Assembly (NCBI RefSeq): GCF_010725055.1 | Contig: NZ_BJKB01000016.1 | Coordinates: 52,761-116,760, forward strand | Length of the DNA stretch: 64,000 bases | Reading direction: 5' to 3' | Source of the DNA: Gelidibacter japonicus | GTDB taxonomy: Bacteria > Bacteroidota > Bacteroidia > Flavobacteriales > Flavobacteriaceae | Shown: in pieces, positions 9,903 through 20,200 of the stretch | Layout: every line of letters starts with the position of its first letter | Position numbering within the stretch: the first letter of the stretch is position 1 | Program-made: the position numbers and the translations under genes | Notes under the pieces: generated by a model | Seen by the model: the letters and a program-made list of their open reading frames with translations, nothing else | Told to the model about the DNA's origin: nothing | Database searches by the model: none

Positions 9903-12746
9903 TTAATGGGCTTCGAGCTCTTTTTTAAGAAATTGCGCAGTATAACTTCTTTTGTGTTTTGCAACTTCCTCAGGCGTGCCTTCCACAATAATCTGCCCGC
10001 CACCTTTACCGCCTTCATAACCAATATCAATAATATGGTCTACTATTTTTATGACATCCATATTGTGTTCAATAATCAATATGGTATTGCCTTTATTGAC
10101 GAGTTTGTTTAAAACATTCATCAATACCCTGATGTCTTCAAAGTGTAAACCGGTAGTGGGTTCATCGAGAATATAAAAGGTGTTTCCTGTATCGCGTTTG
10201 CTCAGTTCTGTAGCCAACTTGATCCGTTGTGCCTCACCTCCAGAGAGGGTTGTGCTTTGTTGACCGAGTGTGATATAGCCCAAACCTACATCCTTTATAG
10301 TTTGTAGTTTTTTATGGATTTTCGGAATGTGCTCGAAAAAATCGACGGCTTCATTGATGGTCATATCCAGCACATCACTTATTGACTTTCCTTTATATCG
10401 GATTTCTAAGGTTTCTCGATTAAATCGTTTCCCCTGACAGGTTTCACATTCCACATATACATCTGGAAGAAAATTCATCTCAATCACCCTTAAACCACCA
10501 CCTTGACAGGTTTCACAACGTCCACCTTTCACATTAAAACTAAAGCGTCCCGGTTTATAACCCCGAATCATGGCCTCTGGAATTTTTGCAAATAGACTCC
10601 TAACTTCGTCAAAAGTTTTGGTGTAGGTCGCAGGATTACTTCGTGGTGTTCGTCCGATGGGCGATTGGTTGATATCAATGACTTTGTCGATATGTTCCAA
10701 GCCTTTGATGCTTTTGTAGGGCATTGGTTTTTTGACGCCGTTAAAATAATAGGCATTCAGGATGGGGTAGAGGGTTTCGTTGATTAAAGTCGATTTACCG
10801 CTTCCAGAAACGCCAGTCACACCAATCATCATTCCCAGAGGAAATTTTACGGAAACATTTTTAAGATTGTTTCCTGTACAGCCTTTAAGTTCAATGAATT
10901 TGCCATTTCCTTGACGACGTTTCTTCGGAATCTCAATCTGTTTGGTGCCATTGAGATAATCGGCGGTAAGTGTGCTCTGGGTTTTTAATTCTTCAGGTGT
11001 TCCAACACTAATGATTTCTCCACCGTGTTTACCAGCTTTTGGACCGATATCAATGACATAATCTGCGCTTTCAATCATGTCTTTATCGTGTTCAACAACA
11101 ATAACGGAATTGCCTAAGTCACGAAGTGATAGTAATGATTTGATTAGTTTTTCGTTATCACGTTGATGCAATCCAATGCTCGGTTCATCTAAAATATAAA
11201 GAACACCTACCAATTGAGACCCAATTTGAGTTGCCAATCGGATCCGCTGTGCTTCACCTCCAGACAGGGATTTCGAACTTCTGTTAAGGGATAGATATTC
11301 CAACCCTACATCTAACAAAAACTGTAATCGGGTTCGAATTTCTTTGATGATTTCTTCAGATATCAGGACTTGTTTTTCAGAAATCTGGGACGCCAAATCG
11401 GAGAACCAAGCAGCTAAATCGACTATATCCTTATTTGCCAAATCTGCAATATTCAATCCGTTCACTTTAAAATAAAGCGATTCTTGTCGCAAGCGTGAGC
11501 CGTGACATTCATCACACTCCACCTTATCCATATATTCCTTTGCCCAGCGTTTCAACGAGGTCGTCTCGGCCGCTGCAAATTGGTTTTCTATAAAATTGGC
11601 GACGCCTTCAAAATCAATTTTATAATCACGGGTGACGCCCAAAGTTTTGCTTTCTACTGAAAATTTCTCGCTTCCACCGTACAAGATCATTTGTTTTGCT
11701 TCTTCAGGAATGTTTTTGTACGGATCAGTCAACTGAAAATTGAACCGTTGGGCAATGGTTTCAAATTGTTTAAAAATCCAACTGTTTTTGTAGGGGCCAT
11801 GTGGAGCCAATGCTCCTGCCTTAATGGATAGGCTATCGTCGGGAATGATTTTTTTCTCATTGACCTGATAAAGTTTACCGATGCCGTTACACTTTGGACA
11901 GGCGCCTTTTGGCGAGTTGAAAGAGAAATTATTGGGTTCAGGATTGGGGTAGGAGATTCCCGTAGTAGGACACATCAAACTTCTACTAAAATAACGGGTT
12001 TCGTTCGTATCATGATCCAAAACCATTAAAATATCGTCCCCATGATACATGGCGGTATTAATGGTTTCAGTGAGGCGCTTGTCATTATCATCGGTGTCGT
12101 CAATTTTGAGTCGGTCAATGACAATTTCGATGTCGTGGTTTTTATAACGGTCCAATTTCATTCCCTTGACAAGGTCTCTCACTTCACCATCTGCACGGAC
12201 TTTTACAAAGCCCTGTTTTGCGATTTGCTCAAACAATTCACGATAATGACCTTTTCGTGAACGGATGACAGGCGCTAAAATATTGATGCGCTTGCCCTTG
12301 AAATTCTCTTTGATCAAGTTTTTGATCTGCTCATCCGTATAGCTCACCATTTTTTCACCAGTGTTATAGCTATAGGCATCACTCGCCCTAGCGTAGAGCA
12401 GACGTAAAAAATCGTAAATCTCAGTAATGGTGCCCACAGTGGATCGCGGCGACTTGCTGGTCGTTTTCTGTTCAATGGCGATGACTGGTGAAAGACCATC
12501 AATTTTATCAACGTCAGGACGCTCCAAGCCACCTAAAAACTGACGAGCATAGGCCGAAAAAGTTTCAATATATCGACGTTGACCTTCGGCATAAATCGTA
12601 TCAAAGGCCAGGGATGATTTTCCGCTTCCGGAAAGTCCTGTAATGACCACAAGTTGTTCTCTTGGAATCGAAACATCTATATTTTTTAGATTGTGAACGC
12701 GTGCGCCTTGAACCTCAATTGTTTCTTCAAATTTACTCATATTCAT
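9903..12746 (-). CDS. uvrA: Excinuclease ABC subunit A
   Basis: UvrA damage-recognition ATPase of nucleotide excision repair, 947 residues, the normal length. It has two ABC modules: Walker [13 protein letters not shown] (about 37) and [14 protein letters not shown] (about 639), with signatures [14 protein letters not shown] (about 494) and [14 protein letters not shown] (about 838). Zinc-binding Cys pairs [20 protein letters not shown] and CETCQGKR are all present. The start may be Met1 or Met3 (MNMSKFEE); both lie just after a -7 box. It acts with UvrB and UvrC, which are not in this window, and stands alone here. Confidence 0.97.
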   Translation of the reverse strand: MNMSKFEETIEVQGARVHNLKNIDVSIPREQLVVITGLSGSGKSSLAFDTIYAEGQRRYIETFSAYARQFLGGLERPDVDKIDGLSPVIAIEQKTTSKSPRSTVGTITEIYDFLRLLYARASDAYSYNTGEKMVSYTDEQIKNLIKENFKGKRINILAPVIRSRKGHYRELFEQIAKQGFVKVRADGEVRDLVKGMKLDRYKNHDIEIVIDRLKIDDTDDNDKRLTETINTAMYHGDDILMVLDHDTNETRYFSRSLMCPTTGISYPNPEPNNFSFNSPKGACPKCNGIGKLYQVNEKKIIPDDSLSIKAGALAPHGPYKNSWIFKQFETIAQRFNFQLTDPYKNIPEEAKQMILYGGSEKFSVESKTLGVTRDYKIDFEGVANFIENQFAAAETTSLKRWAKEYMDKVECDECHGSRLRQESLYFKVNGLNIADLANKDIVDLAAWFSDLASQISEKQVLISEEIIKEIRTRLQFLLDVGLEYLSLNRSSKSLSGGEAQRIRLATQIGSQLVGVLYILDEPSIGLHQRDNEKLIKSLLSLRDLGNSVIVVEHDKDMIESADYVIDIGPKAGKHGGEIISVGTPEELKTQSTLTADYLNGTKQIEIPKKRRQGNGKFIELKGCTGNNLKNVSVKFPLGMMIGVTGVSGSGKSTLINETLYPILNAYYFNGVKKPMPYKSIKGLEHIDKVIDINQSPIGRTPRSNPATYTKTFDEVRSLFAKIPEAMIRGYKPGRFSFNVKGGRCETCQGGGLRVIEMNFLPDVYVECETCQGKRFNRETLEIRYKGKSISDVLDMTINEAVDFFEHIPKIHKKLQTIKDVGLGYITLGQQSTTLSGGEAQRIKLATELSKRDTGNTFYILDEPTTGLHFEDIRVLMNVLNKLVNKGNTILIIEHNMDVIKIVDHIIDIGYEGGKGGGQIIVEGTPEEVAKHKRSYTAQFLKKELEAH

Positions 12747-12752
12747 AGCAAT

Positions 12753-12777
12753 CCTGCCTGATTTACAGACAGGTTTG
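12753..12777. repeat. Dispersed GC-rich partial palindrome (CTGCCTG...CAGACAGG)
   Basis: CTGCCTGATTTACAGACAGG sits in the uvrA leader. Related words appear at 15669-15692 (CGCCGGCAGGCAGG), 16816-16836 (CACCGGCAGACAGAGG) and 23819-23845 (CCTGCCCG...CAGGCGGG). Being in the 5' UTR, it could form a hairpin in the uvrA mRNA. Confidence 0.5.
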
Positions 12778-12785
12778 CAAAGGTA
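12778..12785 (-). promoter_or_regulatory. Putative -7 box of uvrA
   Basis: Minus-strand TACCTTTG matches the Bacteroidota -7 consensus TAnnTTTG, 32 bp before the uvrA ATG. No convincing -33 TTTG is found at the usual distance. Confidence 0.45.
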
Positions 12786-12981
12786 CAGATTATGAAGTAA
12801 AAAATGAAGGAGTCGCTATTTAGAGTTTTGTTAAATAATGTTGCCGATCAATTGAAAATTAATATGTAATTTAATCAAGGAACTTAAAACTTAAGAAATT
12901 GTAAGAATATTATGATGACAATTATTCTTTTTACCGATGGTAATTATAAATAGAACACTTTAACTTTAAAATCAATGTATT

Positions 12982-14688
12982 ATGAATTTAAAAATTACAT
13001 TTTTCACCATCATTACCAGTCTGTTAGCGACGACCACTTCACTTTACTCACAAAATCCGACTTTTGAATGGGTAAAGCAGATTGGCGGCAATGGCATTGT
13101 GGTAGCATCTACAATTACCACCGATTTAAATGAAAACCTTTTAGTTGGGGGACATTTTAGGGGAACGGCCGATTTGGATCCAGGAGAGGCCACAGCCAAT
13201 TTTACCTCTAACGGATACACGGATGCTTTTATACAAAAATTAGATGCCGAGGGCAATTTGCTCTGGGTTAAAAAGTTTGGTGGTATTTCCGAAGAATTTG
13301 CTCATTCCATCACTACTGACACGTTTGGAAATGTCTATATGACAGGAGTTTTTGCATATACTGTTGATTTTAATCCTGGTGGTGCCCCTGCAGCTTTAAC
13401 GGCGAACGGTGATTATGATACGTATATAATTAAATATGATAGCAACGGCAACTTTCAATGGGTAAAACAGTTGGGAGGTATCGAAAATGATTTCGGATAT
13501 GCCATTCGTACTGACTTAAATGGTGATGTCTATATTTGCGGGTTTTTTCGGGAAACCGTAGATTTTGATCCAGGAGAAAGCGTCTATAACCTGACTTCAA
13601 ATGGAGATTCAGAGGCGTACCTGTTAAAACTGAATACTGAAGGAGAATTTATCTGGGTGAAGCAATATGGGGGTGTCCTCTCAGAATACCCACTTGCTTT
13701 AGCTTTGGATACAGGCGGCCATGTTTACTTGACGGGCGACTTTAAAGGCACGGTTGATTTTAATCCAGGATCGGGTGATGCTACTTTAACCTCGGCTGGT
13801 AACGAGGATATCTTTATTCTTAAAGTTGATGGAAATGGCGATTTTATTTGGGTGAAGCAAATGGGAAGCGCTGGTGTTGATAAAGGAACTTCCATTTCAG
13901 TAGATGCCCAGAGCAATGTTTATACGACAGGTCATTTTATTCAAACTGTGGATTTTGACCCTGGTGATGGCGTTTTTAACATGGCATCTTCAGGTGGTTC
14001 AAATATATTTGTTCAAAAATTGGATACCAACGGAAATTTTTTGTGGGCCAACTATATGGGCGGATTAGGAAATGACGAAGGAGTATCCATCACAAACGAT
14101 GCCGATGGTAACGTTATCGTTACAGGAAATTTCTTTAATCGAGCTGATTTTGACTCAGGTGCTGGCGATTTGAGTTTGACGTCTGAAGGAGGTTATGATA
14201 TGTTTATCCAAAAATTTGATCCTGATGGAAATCATATATGGCTCAGACAGATGGGAGGATCTGGTATTGATCGGACTGCGTCTACAGTTATTGACGCTTC
14301 TGGCAAAATTTATACTGTAGGTTATTTTCAAGGTTCAGCCGATTTTAATATCGGTGAAAGTAACGGGGAACTGACCTCTCATGGAGGTTATGATGGTTTT
14401 ATCCAAAAACTGTCAATGGAGACCATGGGTCTTGAAGAGTCTACGTTATCCTCTGGTTTGGCGCTGTATCCAAATCCTACAAAAGGTGATTTTGCGATTA
14501 CTTTTAAAATTGAACAGCCTGAGGTTTTCGTAAGATTGCTTTCTGTTACAGGACAAGTGCTTATGGAAGATCATTTTCAGAATACAAATAAAATCACTTT
14601 AAAATTGCAACAGCCTAATGGTCTTTATCTTCTTGAGATTATTGATCATCAAGCCAAAAAGACGGTATTGAAAATTGTAAAGGATTAG
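12982..14688 (+). CDS. SBBP-repeat beta-propeller protein with T9SS type A sorting domain
   Basis: A secreted protein of 568 residues. It has an N-terminal signal peptide ending near LYSQ, then eight to nine repeats of about 52-56 residues of the form FxWVKQMGG...D..GNVYxTGxFxxTVDFDPG...LTSxGxxDxFIxKLDxxGN (SBBP/beta-propeller type). The last 80 residues form a Por-secretion type A domain (ALYPNPTKGDFAITF ... GLYLLEI ... KKTVLKIVKD). The chain is thus exported by Sec, passed through the type IX system and attached to the cell surface or released. The repeated DFDPG loops suggest calcium or carbohydrate contacts, but the ligand is unknown. Confidence 0.9.
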   Translation: MNLKITFFTIITSLLATTTSLYSQNPTFEWVKQIGGNGIVVASTITTDLNENLLVGGHFRGTADLDPGEATANFTSNGYTDAFIQKLDAEGNLLWVKKFGGISEEFAHSITTDTFGNVYMTGVFAYTVDFNPGGAPAALTANGDYDTYIIKYDSNGNFQWVKQLGGIENDFGYAIRTDLNGDVYICGFFRETVDFDPGESVYNLTSNGDSEAYLLKLNTEGEFIWVKQYGGVLSEYPLALALDTGGHVYLTGDFKGTVDFNPGSGDATLTSAGNEDIFILKVDGNGDFIWVKQMGSAGVDKGTSISVDAQSNVYTTGHFIQTVDFDPGDGVFNMASSGGSNIFVQKLDTNGNFLWANYMGGLGNDEGVSITNDADGNVIVTGNFFNRADFDSGAGDLSLTSEGGYDMFIQKFDPDGNHIWLRQMGGSGIDRTASTVIDASGKIYTVGYFQGSADFNIGESNGELTSHGGYDGFIQKLSMETMGLEESTLSSGLALYPNPTKGDFAITFKIEQPEVFVRLLSVTGQVLMEDHFQNTNKITLKLQQPNGLYLLEIIDHQAKKTVLKIVKD

Positions 14689-14763
14689 AACGATCTTTTG
14701 CCATACTGATGCAGTTAGCAGTTAAATGAAATGTTCAATCGATTGAAGTAACCGTAATTGTTT

Positions 14764-14790
14764 AAATCCCGATTTTTTCGGGATTTTTTT
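14764..14790 (+). terminator. Intrinsic terminator after the SBBP gene
   Basis: Stem AAATCCCGA / TCGGGATTT with a T5 loop and a T-rich tail, about 75 bp after the stop codon. The rest of the 14689-14979 gap shows nothing recognisable. Confidence 0.85.
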
Positions 14791-14979
14791 ATGGTTTATT
14801 ACCCATGAATCCACAATACCGTCTAATTTTCTGTTTTGAGGAAGGAATGTTATTGGAATGACTTTTAATAGGATTTAACTTAAAATTTTGTTGTGATTTT
14901 AACTTGAACAAAACTCTACATTAGTACCCAATTTCGATGAGATTTATTATTATTGTAATTCAAAATAAAAAATCAAACC

Positions 14980-15501
14980 ATGCAATTATTAGGAATAAGC
15001 TCCAGAATCAACCACCCTGAATTTGGTAAGGGCGTTGTCACCAATGTCACTTCAAAACATTATTGGGTGACGTTTATTGATAGCGGATTGGAAACAATAG
15101 ATTTAGATAGCGAATTTGAAGTTATTGAAGCCGCTGAGGATGATGTGGACACCATAAGTTTCCATGAAGTGGAAAGCACTTTAAAAGCCATCTTGAAAAA
15201 ATGGAGCGATGTGAGTGAAGTCGTCAATATTGGCGATAAATGGAAAGGGGGCAAACTCATTATGCAGCCCGGCGACCCCAATTTAAAGGCAACAGAAGTT
15301 CCAATCGACACTTTTTTTCATAAAATCACGATGGTCCGCGACCGTTTGCGAGTGATGGAGCAAAAAATTAATAGCAGCAATCTTGAAGAACAGGAAAAAA
15401 TTGATCTACAGCAGTATATCACTAGAAGTTACGGGAGTTTAACCACATTTAATGTACTGTTTAAGCTTAAAAATCATAATTTTGTGGGACAGCGAGGATA
15501 G
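14980..15501 (+). CDS. Conserved hypothetical protein with tudor/KOW-like N-terminus
   Basis: A protein of 173 residues, not recognised as a named family. Residues 7-42 (RINHPEFGKGVVTNVT...VTFIDSGLETIDL) resemble the small SH3/tudor-like barrel seen at the C-terminus of UvrD/PcrA helicases (xHxxFGxGxV). The middle and C-terminal parts are helical and acidic/basic mixed (LKAILKKWSDVSEV; VRDRLRVMEQKINSS). No signal peptide, so it is cytosolic. A nucleic-acid- or RNA polymerase-associated role is possible from the barrel only. Confidence 0.7.
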   Translation: MQLLGISSRINHPEFGKGVVTNVTSKHYWVTFIDSGLETIDLDSEFEVIEAAEDDVDTISFHEVESTLKAILKKWSDVSEVVNIGDKWKGGKLIMQPGDPNLKATEVPIDTFFHKITMVRDRLRVMEQKINSSNLEEQEKIDLQQYITRSYGSLTTFNVLFKLKNHNFVGQRG

Positions 15502-15505
15502 TTTG

Positions 15506-15560
15506 TAGTCGTCAGTTGGCAGTCTTCAGTCTTCAGTTGGCAGTCTTCAGTGGCAGTCTA
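15506..15560. repeat. Heptamer array CAGTCTT/CAGTTGG
   Basis: Units TAGTCGT, CAGTTGG, CAGTCTT, CAGTCTT, CAGTTGG, CAGTCTT, CAGTGG (one base short), CAGTCTA. It starts 5 bp after the stop codon of the preceding gene. Confidence 0.8.
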
Positions 15561-15572
15561 TGGAATTTAGGC

Positions 15573-15607
15573 GAGTTATGAGTGGTGAGTGGTGAGTGGT
15601 GAGTGGG
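15573..15607. repeat. Heptamer array GAGTGGT
   Basis: Five units in register: GAGTTAT, GAGTGGT three times, GAGTGGG. It lies beside a different heptamer array only 12 bp away. The remaining gap to 15950 holds a dispersed GCCGGCAGGCAGG word (15669-15692) and CTGCGA-type repeats (15868-15925), but no gene. Confidence 0.8.
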
Positions 15608-15867
15608 CATCTCAGAATTTATAGTCTTTTATTATAGTCTGAGGTTATTTCCTTGTAACTCTATGCTACCCCTGGCTCGCCGGCAGGCAGGTTTGTGGTC
15701 CTTTGTGCTATAGATCTTAAGTTGGGAGGTCAGCGTTAAGGATTTTTTTTCGTTAATCAAAAATCCTTAATCTTTTTAGGTTTTCTTTGCGTTATAACTT
15801 TTGAAAATCGAATGTCTTCTATAGGCAAATCAAAAATTTCAATGTCGATTCAGTGTCAAAATCAAAG

Positions 15868-15925
15868 CCATCTGCGAAAATCTGCGACCCGAGCGATAGC
15901 GAACTGGCGAAGCAAATCTGCGGGA
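15868..15925. repeat. Dispersed 'ATCTGCG' repeat block
   Basis: ATCTGCGAAAATCTGCGACC and later AAATCTGCGGGAC flank a GC-richer core (GAGCGATAGCGAACTGGCGAAGC). A related word block occurs at 16830-16856 (TCTGCGTAACTCTGCATAAC). It is non-coding and sits just downstream of the gene ending at 15951. Confidence 0.5.
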
Positions 15926-15950
15926 CATTTTCCATCCGACTTAAAGAGGA

Positions 15951-16673
15951 TCACTTTTCTTTTCCTACCAAGTCCGTGATCTCCAATCCAAAGACCATAA
16001 ACTTATGAAAGCTTGGCAATTGCGCGCCACTTTCCGTAATAGTCCAATCGCTCCATGTGGCTTCCAATCCGTCGATGGGCAGTATATCTACCCACATTTG
16101 GAAACTTGTAGGTTTTCCTGAAGCATCCAAATGCCATAAATACGAATCTCCAGGAGTCGTTCCACCTGAAGTATAAGTTACTAAAAGACTTTCTGATCCA
16201 TCTTCCAAAGTTACTATACGCCGTTCTGTGTCAGGATCAAACACTTTGTAAGGTGCAACCAGCCAAAACGAATCGTTATTAAAGTTGGAGACCGCTTTTT
16301 CGATGAGCTTTTTAGAAGATTCCTTGTCAACTTTTTCTTCGTTATGAAACGCTTCACTTTTGGATGGATCGTTCAAATCTAAATCCACGCGATAGGTTTT
16401 CCAATAGACTTGACAGGTGTTATCGGCTTTGTTCCATTTATAGTGATGACGTTTATCGAAAGTCCATTCTATATAGTTTGTATTCTCGTAAGCTTCATGA
16501 TCTAAAGCATTGAGCATTTTGGTTGCCAACACGTCTGCTCGTTCGCCTTTTATTCCTTCAGGTAAATCTTCATTGTATTTCAAATACAAAAAACCGAAGA
16601 AGAGTAGGGTGGGAAGTGTGAAAAACACGATCACCCCAGCGATAATTTTTAATACTTTTTTTGGTTTAGCCAA
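15951..16673 (-). CDS. Conserved hypothetical membrane-anchored protein
   Basis: A protein of 240 residues with a single N-terminal membrane helix (about 9-31, KIIAGVIVFFTLPTLLFFGF) and a soluble periplasmic domain rich in Trp/Tyr beta strands. It has repeated aromatic pairs such as NYIEWTFDKRHHYKW and VYWKTYRVDL, and a late TWSDWTITESGAQLPSFHKF. No named domain is recognised. It resembles flavobacterial proteins of unknown function that bind or sense an envelope component, but that is a guess. It is 186 bp downstream of the Tricorn-like gene on the same strand and could be co-transcribed with it, although dispersed repeats lie between. Confidence 0.7.
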   Translation of the reverse strand: MAKPKKVLKIIAGVIVFFTLPTLLFFGFLYLKYNEDLPEGIKGERADVLATKMLNALDHEAYENTNYIEWTFDKRHHYKWNKADNTCQVYWKTYRVDLDLNDPSKSEAFHNEEKVDKESSKKLIEKAVSNFNNDSFWLVAPYKVFDPDTERRIVTLEDGSESLLVTYTSGGTTPGDSYLWHLDASGKPTSFQMWVDILPIDGLEATWSDWTITESGAQLPSFHKFMVFGLEITDLVGKEK

Positions 16674-16720
16674 TTGATGTGGATTTTATTTGCGAAGATA
16701 AGTATTTCACGGGGTTGTGA

Positions 16721-16760
16721 CACAGAGATTCGCGGAGAAACACAGAGCTACACGGAGATT
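16721..16760. repeat. Two tandem 20-bp units (CACAGAG...CGGAGA)
   Basis: CACAGAGATTCGCGGAGAAA is followed immediately by CACAGAGCTACACGGAGATT (15 of 20 identical). A further GC-rich word CACCGGCAGACAGAGG lies at 16821-16836. The whole gap 16674-16859 is made of such dispersed repeats. Confidence 0.55.
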
Positions 16761-16859
16761 AAAAAAACTACTGGTAGATTGAAATAAAACTCAGCGCAAC
16801 ACTGTAAACCTCCTGTTTCACCGGCAGACAGAGGTCTGCGTAACTCTGCATAACAGCCC

Positions 16860-19800
16860 CTAATTTTCATTTTCATACCCCGCAGGTCGTTTCCATCTCA
16901 CCGGTGCCTTCGGCTCTGGTTTCATTTCAAACTCTTGGATTTCCAGAAGTTTTAAGGCTTCCTTGACGCCACGTTCCAATTGCGGATCCCTTCCGTTCAT
17001 GCTTAATTTTGGTTCCTGAATCACCTCAATGTCTGGGGCAACGCCTTCGCCTTCAACTGCCCATTCGCCATTGACATCGTAAAAGCCGCCACGTGGTGCC
17101 ACTATGCGTCCGCCGTCAATAAAAGGTGGGGTATCCCAGGTACCCACTAATCCGCCCCAAGTTCTGGTGCCAATCAACGGTCCGATTTTTTTAGCTTTAA
17201 ACATATAAGGTAGCAAATCGCCTCCAGAACCTGCACGTTCATTGATCAACATCACTTTTGGGCCCCAAATACCTGCCATGGGAGTGGTCCATGGTCGGTT
17301 GTCATTGGTTTTACTGTTGAAATAGCCAAAGAGCTCACGAGACATGATGTCAATCATATAATCTGCCGCTGATCCGCCCCCATTATTGCGCTCGTCAATA
17401 ATAACACCTTTTTTATCCTGTTGTGCGAAATAATACCTGTTGAAGGATTCATACCCGCCTTGGCTTGTATTAGGGACATACACATAAGCTAATTTGCCAT
17501 CGGAGAGTTCATCAACTTTTTTACGGTTGCCTTCCACCCAATCTACATAACGCAAACTTCTTTCATTGGCTACAGGCTTTACCAAAAATGATTTGGCGCC
17601 TGTTTTTATTGGTTTACTGTTGACTTCAATCGTGATTTCCCGGTTAGCAGTTTGTTCCAATAGACTGTAAATATTCTCATTTGGACTCACCGTTTTACCA
17701 TTGATGGAAATGATATAATCACCTTCGTTCACGTTTATACCCGTTAAACCTAAAGGCGAATAGGTATCTGGATTCCAAGTTTCACCAGTGTAGATTTTAC
17801 TAATGCGATAGCCATCTGTTGTCCATTGAAAATCGCAACCTAACAGTCCTACTGGCACACGATCGATTTTGGGCATATCGCCACCAGATACGTAGGAGTG
17901 TCCAATGGATACCTCGCCACTCATAATGTCGATCACATAGTTCAAATCTGTTCTGTGGCGTACATGGTCAATCCACGGCGCATACCATTCATAAATCTCA
18001 TCCCAAGGGGCGCCATGGACGTTATTTACATAAAGGAAATCACGCATATAACGCCAGCCTTCCTTGAACATTTGATGGTATTCCTCTTTGGGATCTACTT
18101 TTATTTTAAGATCCATTTTGAGTTTTTCCTCGTCTTTTGGAGGTTTTGAAGTGTTGACAATGCTCCAGTTATTGTTTTGTCTGATCAAGGCATTTTCACG
18201 ATCTGCAGAAACGACCATCTCTGAAATGTTTTTCGCATAATCCGTCGCTTTTCCATCAGCTAAGCTATAACTGTGTATTTTCTGTCCGGATTCATCCTGA
18301 ATTGACTCTGCAACAAAAACGATGTTCTTTGGACCTTTTATCAAGCTAACATAGTTGCCCTCTTTGAACTGAAGAGGTACGGTTCGATTGAAAATATTCT
18401 CCTTGTCGATGACAATTTTTGGTATCTCGGCTGCTTTATCTTGTTCTTTGGAATCCTCTTTTTTCTTTTTGCTATCTTTTTTATCCTCTGATTTATCGTC
18501 CTGTTTTTTGGAATTCTCCTCATCTGTTTTTGGAAGGATGGGCGCATCATCTTTACTGTTCAAAACGATGGCATACAGCCCGCGGGTCACATTCACATCA
18601 TAAGAACTCATATCCAGCCAACCTGAAGTGAGTCCATAATTGGTACTTGCCAAAGTGAAAATATACTTTCCAGAGGCATCCCAAACTGGCGTTATGGCAT
18701 CAGCCATGCCATCCGTAATTTGGATTTTTTCGTTGGTTTCAACATTATAAGCAAAAATAGCCTTGAAATGGCTTTCCAATTGTTTGGCATAGGCAATCCA
18801 TTTACTGTCCGGAGACCAAACAGGATTCATGGAACGTTCAGGGTGGGCGTACCGATCCGTATCTGCCTTAACGGCTTTTTTAGTATCTAAATTTAGCACC
18901 CAGATATTATAATCGGTGTCGGTATACGCAATGTATTTGCCATCATTGGACCATTCAGGTTTAAAGAAAAACGTGGCATTGGGTAAAGTGATTTCCTCTT
19001 GATTGTTACCATCCTGATCGGCCACAACCAATTTGTAATTCCCACTGGAATCAGAAAACCAAGCTATTTTATCACCTTTGGGAGACCAGATGGGACTGCG
19101 GTCGGCTACTCCTGAGGTATTGGTGAGATTGCGCCAAGTACCATGTTCTTTCGGAACTGTAAAAATGTCACCACGATGCTCAAAAACAGCACGCATGCCC
19201 TTTGGTGAAATTTGCGGATTGCTTAACCTATTTGCGGAAACGTCTTCCCAACGTGGTCTCGCAAAATTCAAGTCGCCCGTTGCGGTTATATTCAATTGTT
19301 TGGTAGCCAAAGTTTCCACATTGACCAGATGGAGGAAACCACCTTGCTCATAAACAATTTGGTCTTCATTGGCACTTAGACTTTTGACGTCAAATTTTTT
19401 ATGGAAGGTGATTTGTTTTTCCGTTTTGGTTTTCGGATCGAAGGACCAAATATTACTGGTATAATCACGTTCTGATAAATAATAAACCACACCGTTTAAC
19501 CATATCGGATCTAAATGACGTTCCTTATCCAGTTGTGGTGTCGTAATCAGTTCTTTTGTTTCCAAATCGACAATCCAGATAGGCATGGCCTGTCCGCCGC
19601 GATAATTTCGCCATTCAGGATCCCAAGAGGTGATTGGCGTATAAGCAATATATTTTCCATCTGCAGAAATATCGCCGTAGGCTGCCCTTTGCAGGTCTAA
19701 AGCTTCTGGAAAACTGCCATCTGTTCCAACGGTATAAAGTTTTGTGGTTGCCGTAGGTTTGCTTTCTCGACCAGAACGGAAGAGAATCTTGTTATCTGGC

Positions 19801-20135
19801 GTCCATCCTTCAACATAGTCGCCATCAGGATGAAAGGTGATGCGTTTTGGTTCACCTCCTTCAGAAGGTATAATATACACATCGGTATTGCCATCATATT
19901 CCGCCGTAAAGGCTATGGTTTTACCATCCTTGGAAAAATGAGGATTGGATTCGTAGCCTTCGCCACTGGTCATCCGAATTGCTGTGCCGCCATTTAGAGG
20001 TGCTTTCCACAAATCGTTGGCATAAATAAAAACGACTTCAGTTTTTGAAATTGTGGGCTGTCTCAGCAGTTGGGTGCCTTGGGAAAATATCGAAAGTGAA
20101 AAAAACAAGGCGGAGAAAATAAGGAAATTTTTCAT
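16860..20135 (-). CDS. Tricorn-like S41 peptidase with WD40-like propeller and PDZ domain
   Basis: About 1091 residues from the preferred start at 20135, which gives a clean signal peptide (MKNFLIFSALFFSLSIFSQ). An upstream in-frame ATG at 20159 would add eight residues. Residues 20-500 form two propellers of the Tricorn/TolB type (SKDGKTIAF, SPKGDKIAW, SPDSKWIAY blades). A Lys/Glu/Asp-rich low-complexity linker follows (EENSKKQDDKSEDKKDSKK). A PDZ domain lies near residue 800, and a C-terminal S41 protease domain has the nucleophile Ser970 in NERAGSGGDLLPY, the Tricorn-type GSxGD motif. It is periplasmic and degrades peptides to small pieces. Confidence 0.9.
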   Translation of the reverse strand: MKNFLIFSALFFSLSIFSQGTQLLRQPTISKTEVVFIYANDLWKAPLNGGTAIRMTSGEGYESNPHFSKDGKTIAFTAEYDGNTDVYIIPSEGGEPKRITFHPDGDYVEGWTPDNKILFRSGRESKPTATTKLYTVGTDGSFPEALDLQRAAYGDISADGKYIAYTPITSWDPEWRNYRGGQAMPIWIVDLETKELITTPQLDKERHLDPIWLNGVVYYLSERDYTSNIWSFDPKTKTEKQITFHKKFDVKSLSANEDQIVYEQGGFLHLVNVETLATKQLNITATGDLNFARPRWEDVSANRLSNPQISPKGMRAVFEHRGDIFTVPKEHGTWRNLTNTSGVADRSPIWSPKGDKIAWFSDSSGNYKLVVADQDGNNQEEITLPNATFFFKPEWSNDGKYIAYTDTDYNIWVLNLDTKKAVKADTDRYAHPERSMNPVWSPDSKWIAYAKQLESHFKAIFAYNVETNEKIQITDGMADAITPVWDASGKYIFTLASTNYGLTSGWLDMSSYDVNVTRGLYAIVLNSKDDAPILPKTDEENSKKQDDKSEDKKDSKKKKEDSKEQDKAAEIPKIVIDKENIFNRTVPLQFKEGNYVSLIKGPKNIVFVAESIQDESGQKIHSYSLADGKATDYAKNISEMVVSADRENALIRQNNNWSIVNTSKPPKDEEKLKMDLKIKVDPKEEYHQMFKEGWRYMRDFLYVNNVHGAPWDEIYEWYAPWIDHVRHRTDLNYVIDIMSGEVSIGHSYVSGGDMPKIDRVPVGLLGCDFQWTTDGYRISKIYTGETWNPDTYSPLGLTGINVNEGDYIISINGKTVSPNENIYSLLEQTANREITIEVNSKPIKTGAKSFLVKPVANERSLRYVDWVEGNRKKVDELSDGKLAYVYVPNTSQGGYESFNRYYFAQQDKKGVIIDERNNGGGSAADYMIDIMSRELFGYFNSKTNDNRPWTTPMAGIWGPKVMLINERAGSGGDLLPYMFKAKKIGPLIGTRTWGGLVGTWDTPPFIDGGRIVAPRGGFYDVNGEWAVEGEGVAPDIEVIQEPKLSMNGRDPQLERGVKEALKLLEIQEFEMKPEPKAPVRWKRPAGYENEN

Positions 20136-20200
20136 AATGGCGTTGGTGTTAAAAATCATCTTTAAATGTACAAATTTTATGGTTTTATATTATTGGCAGA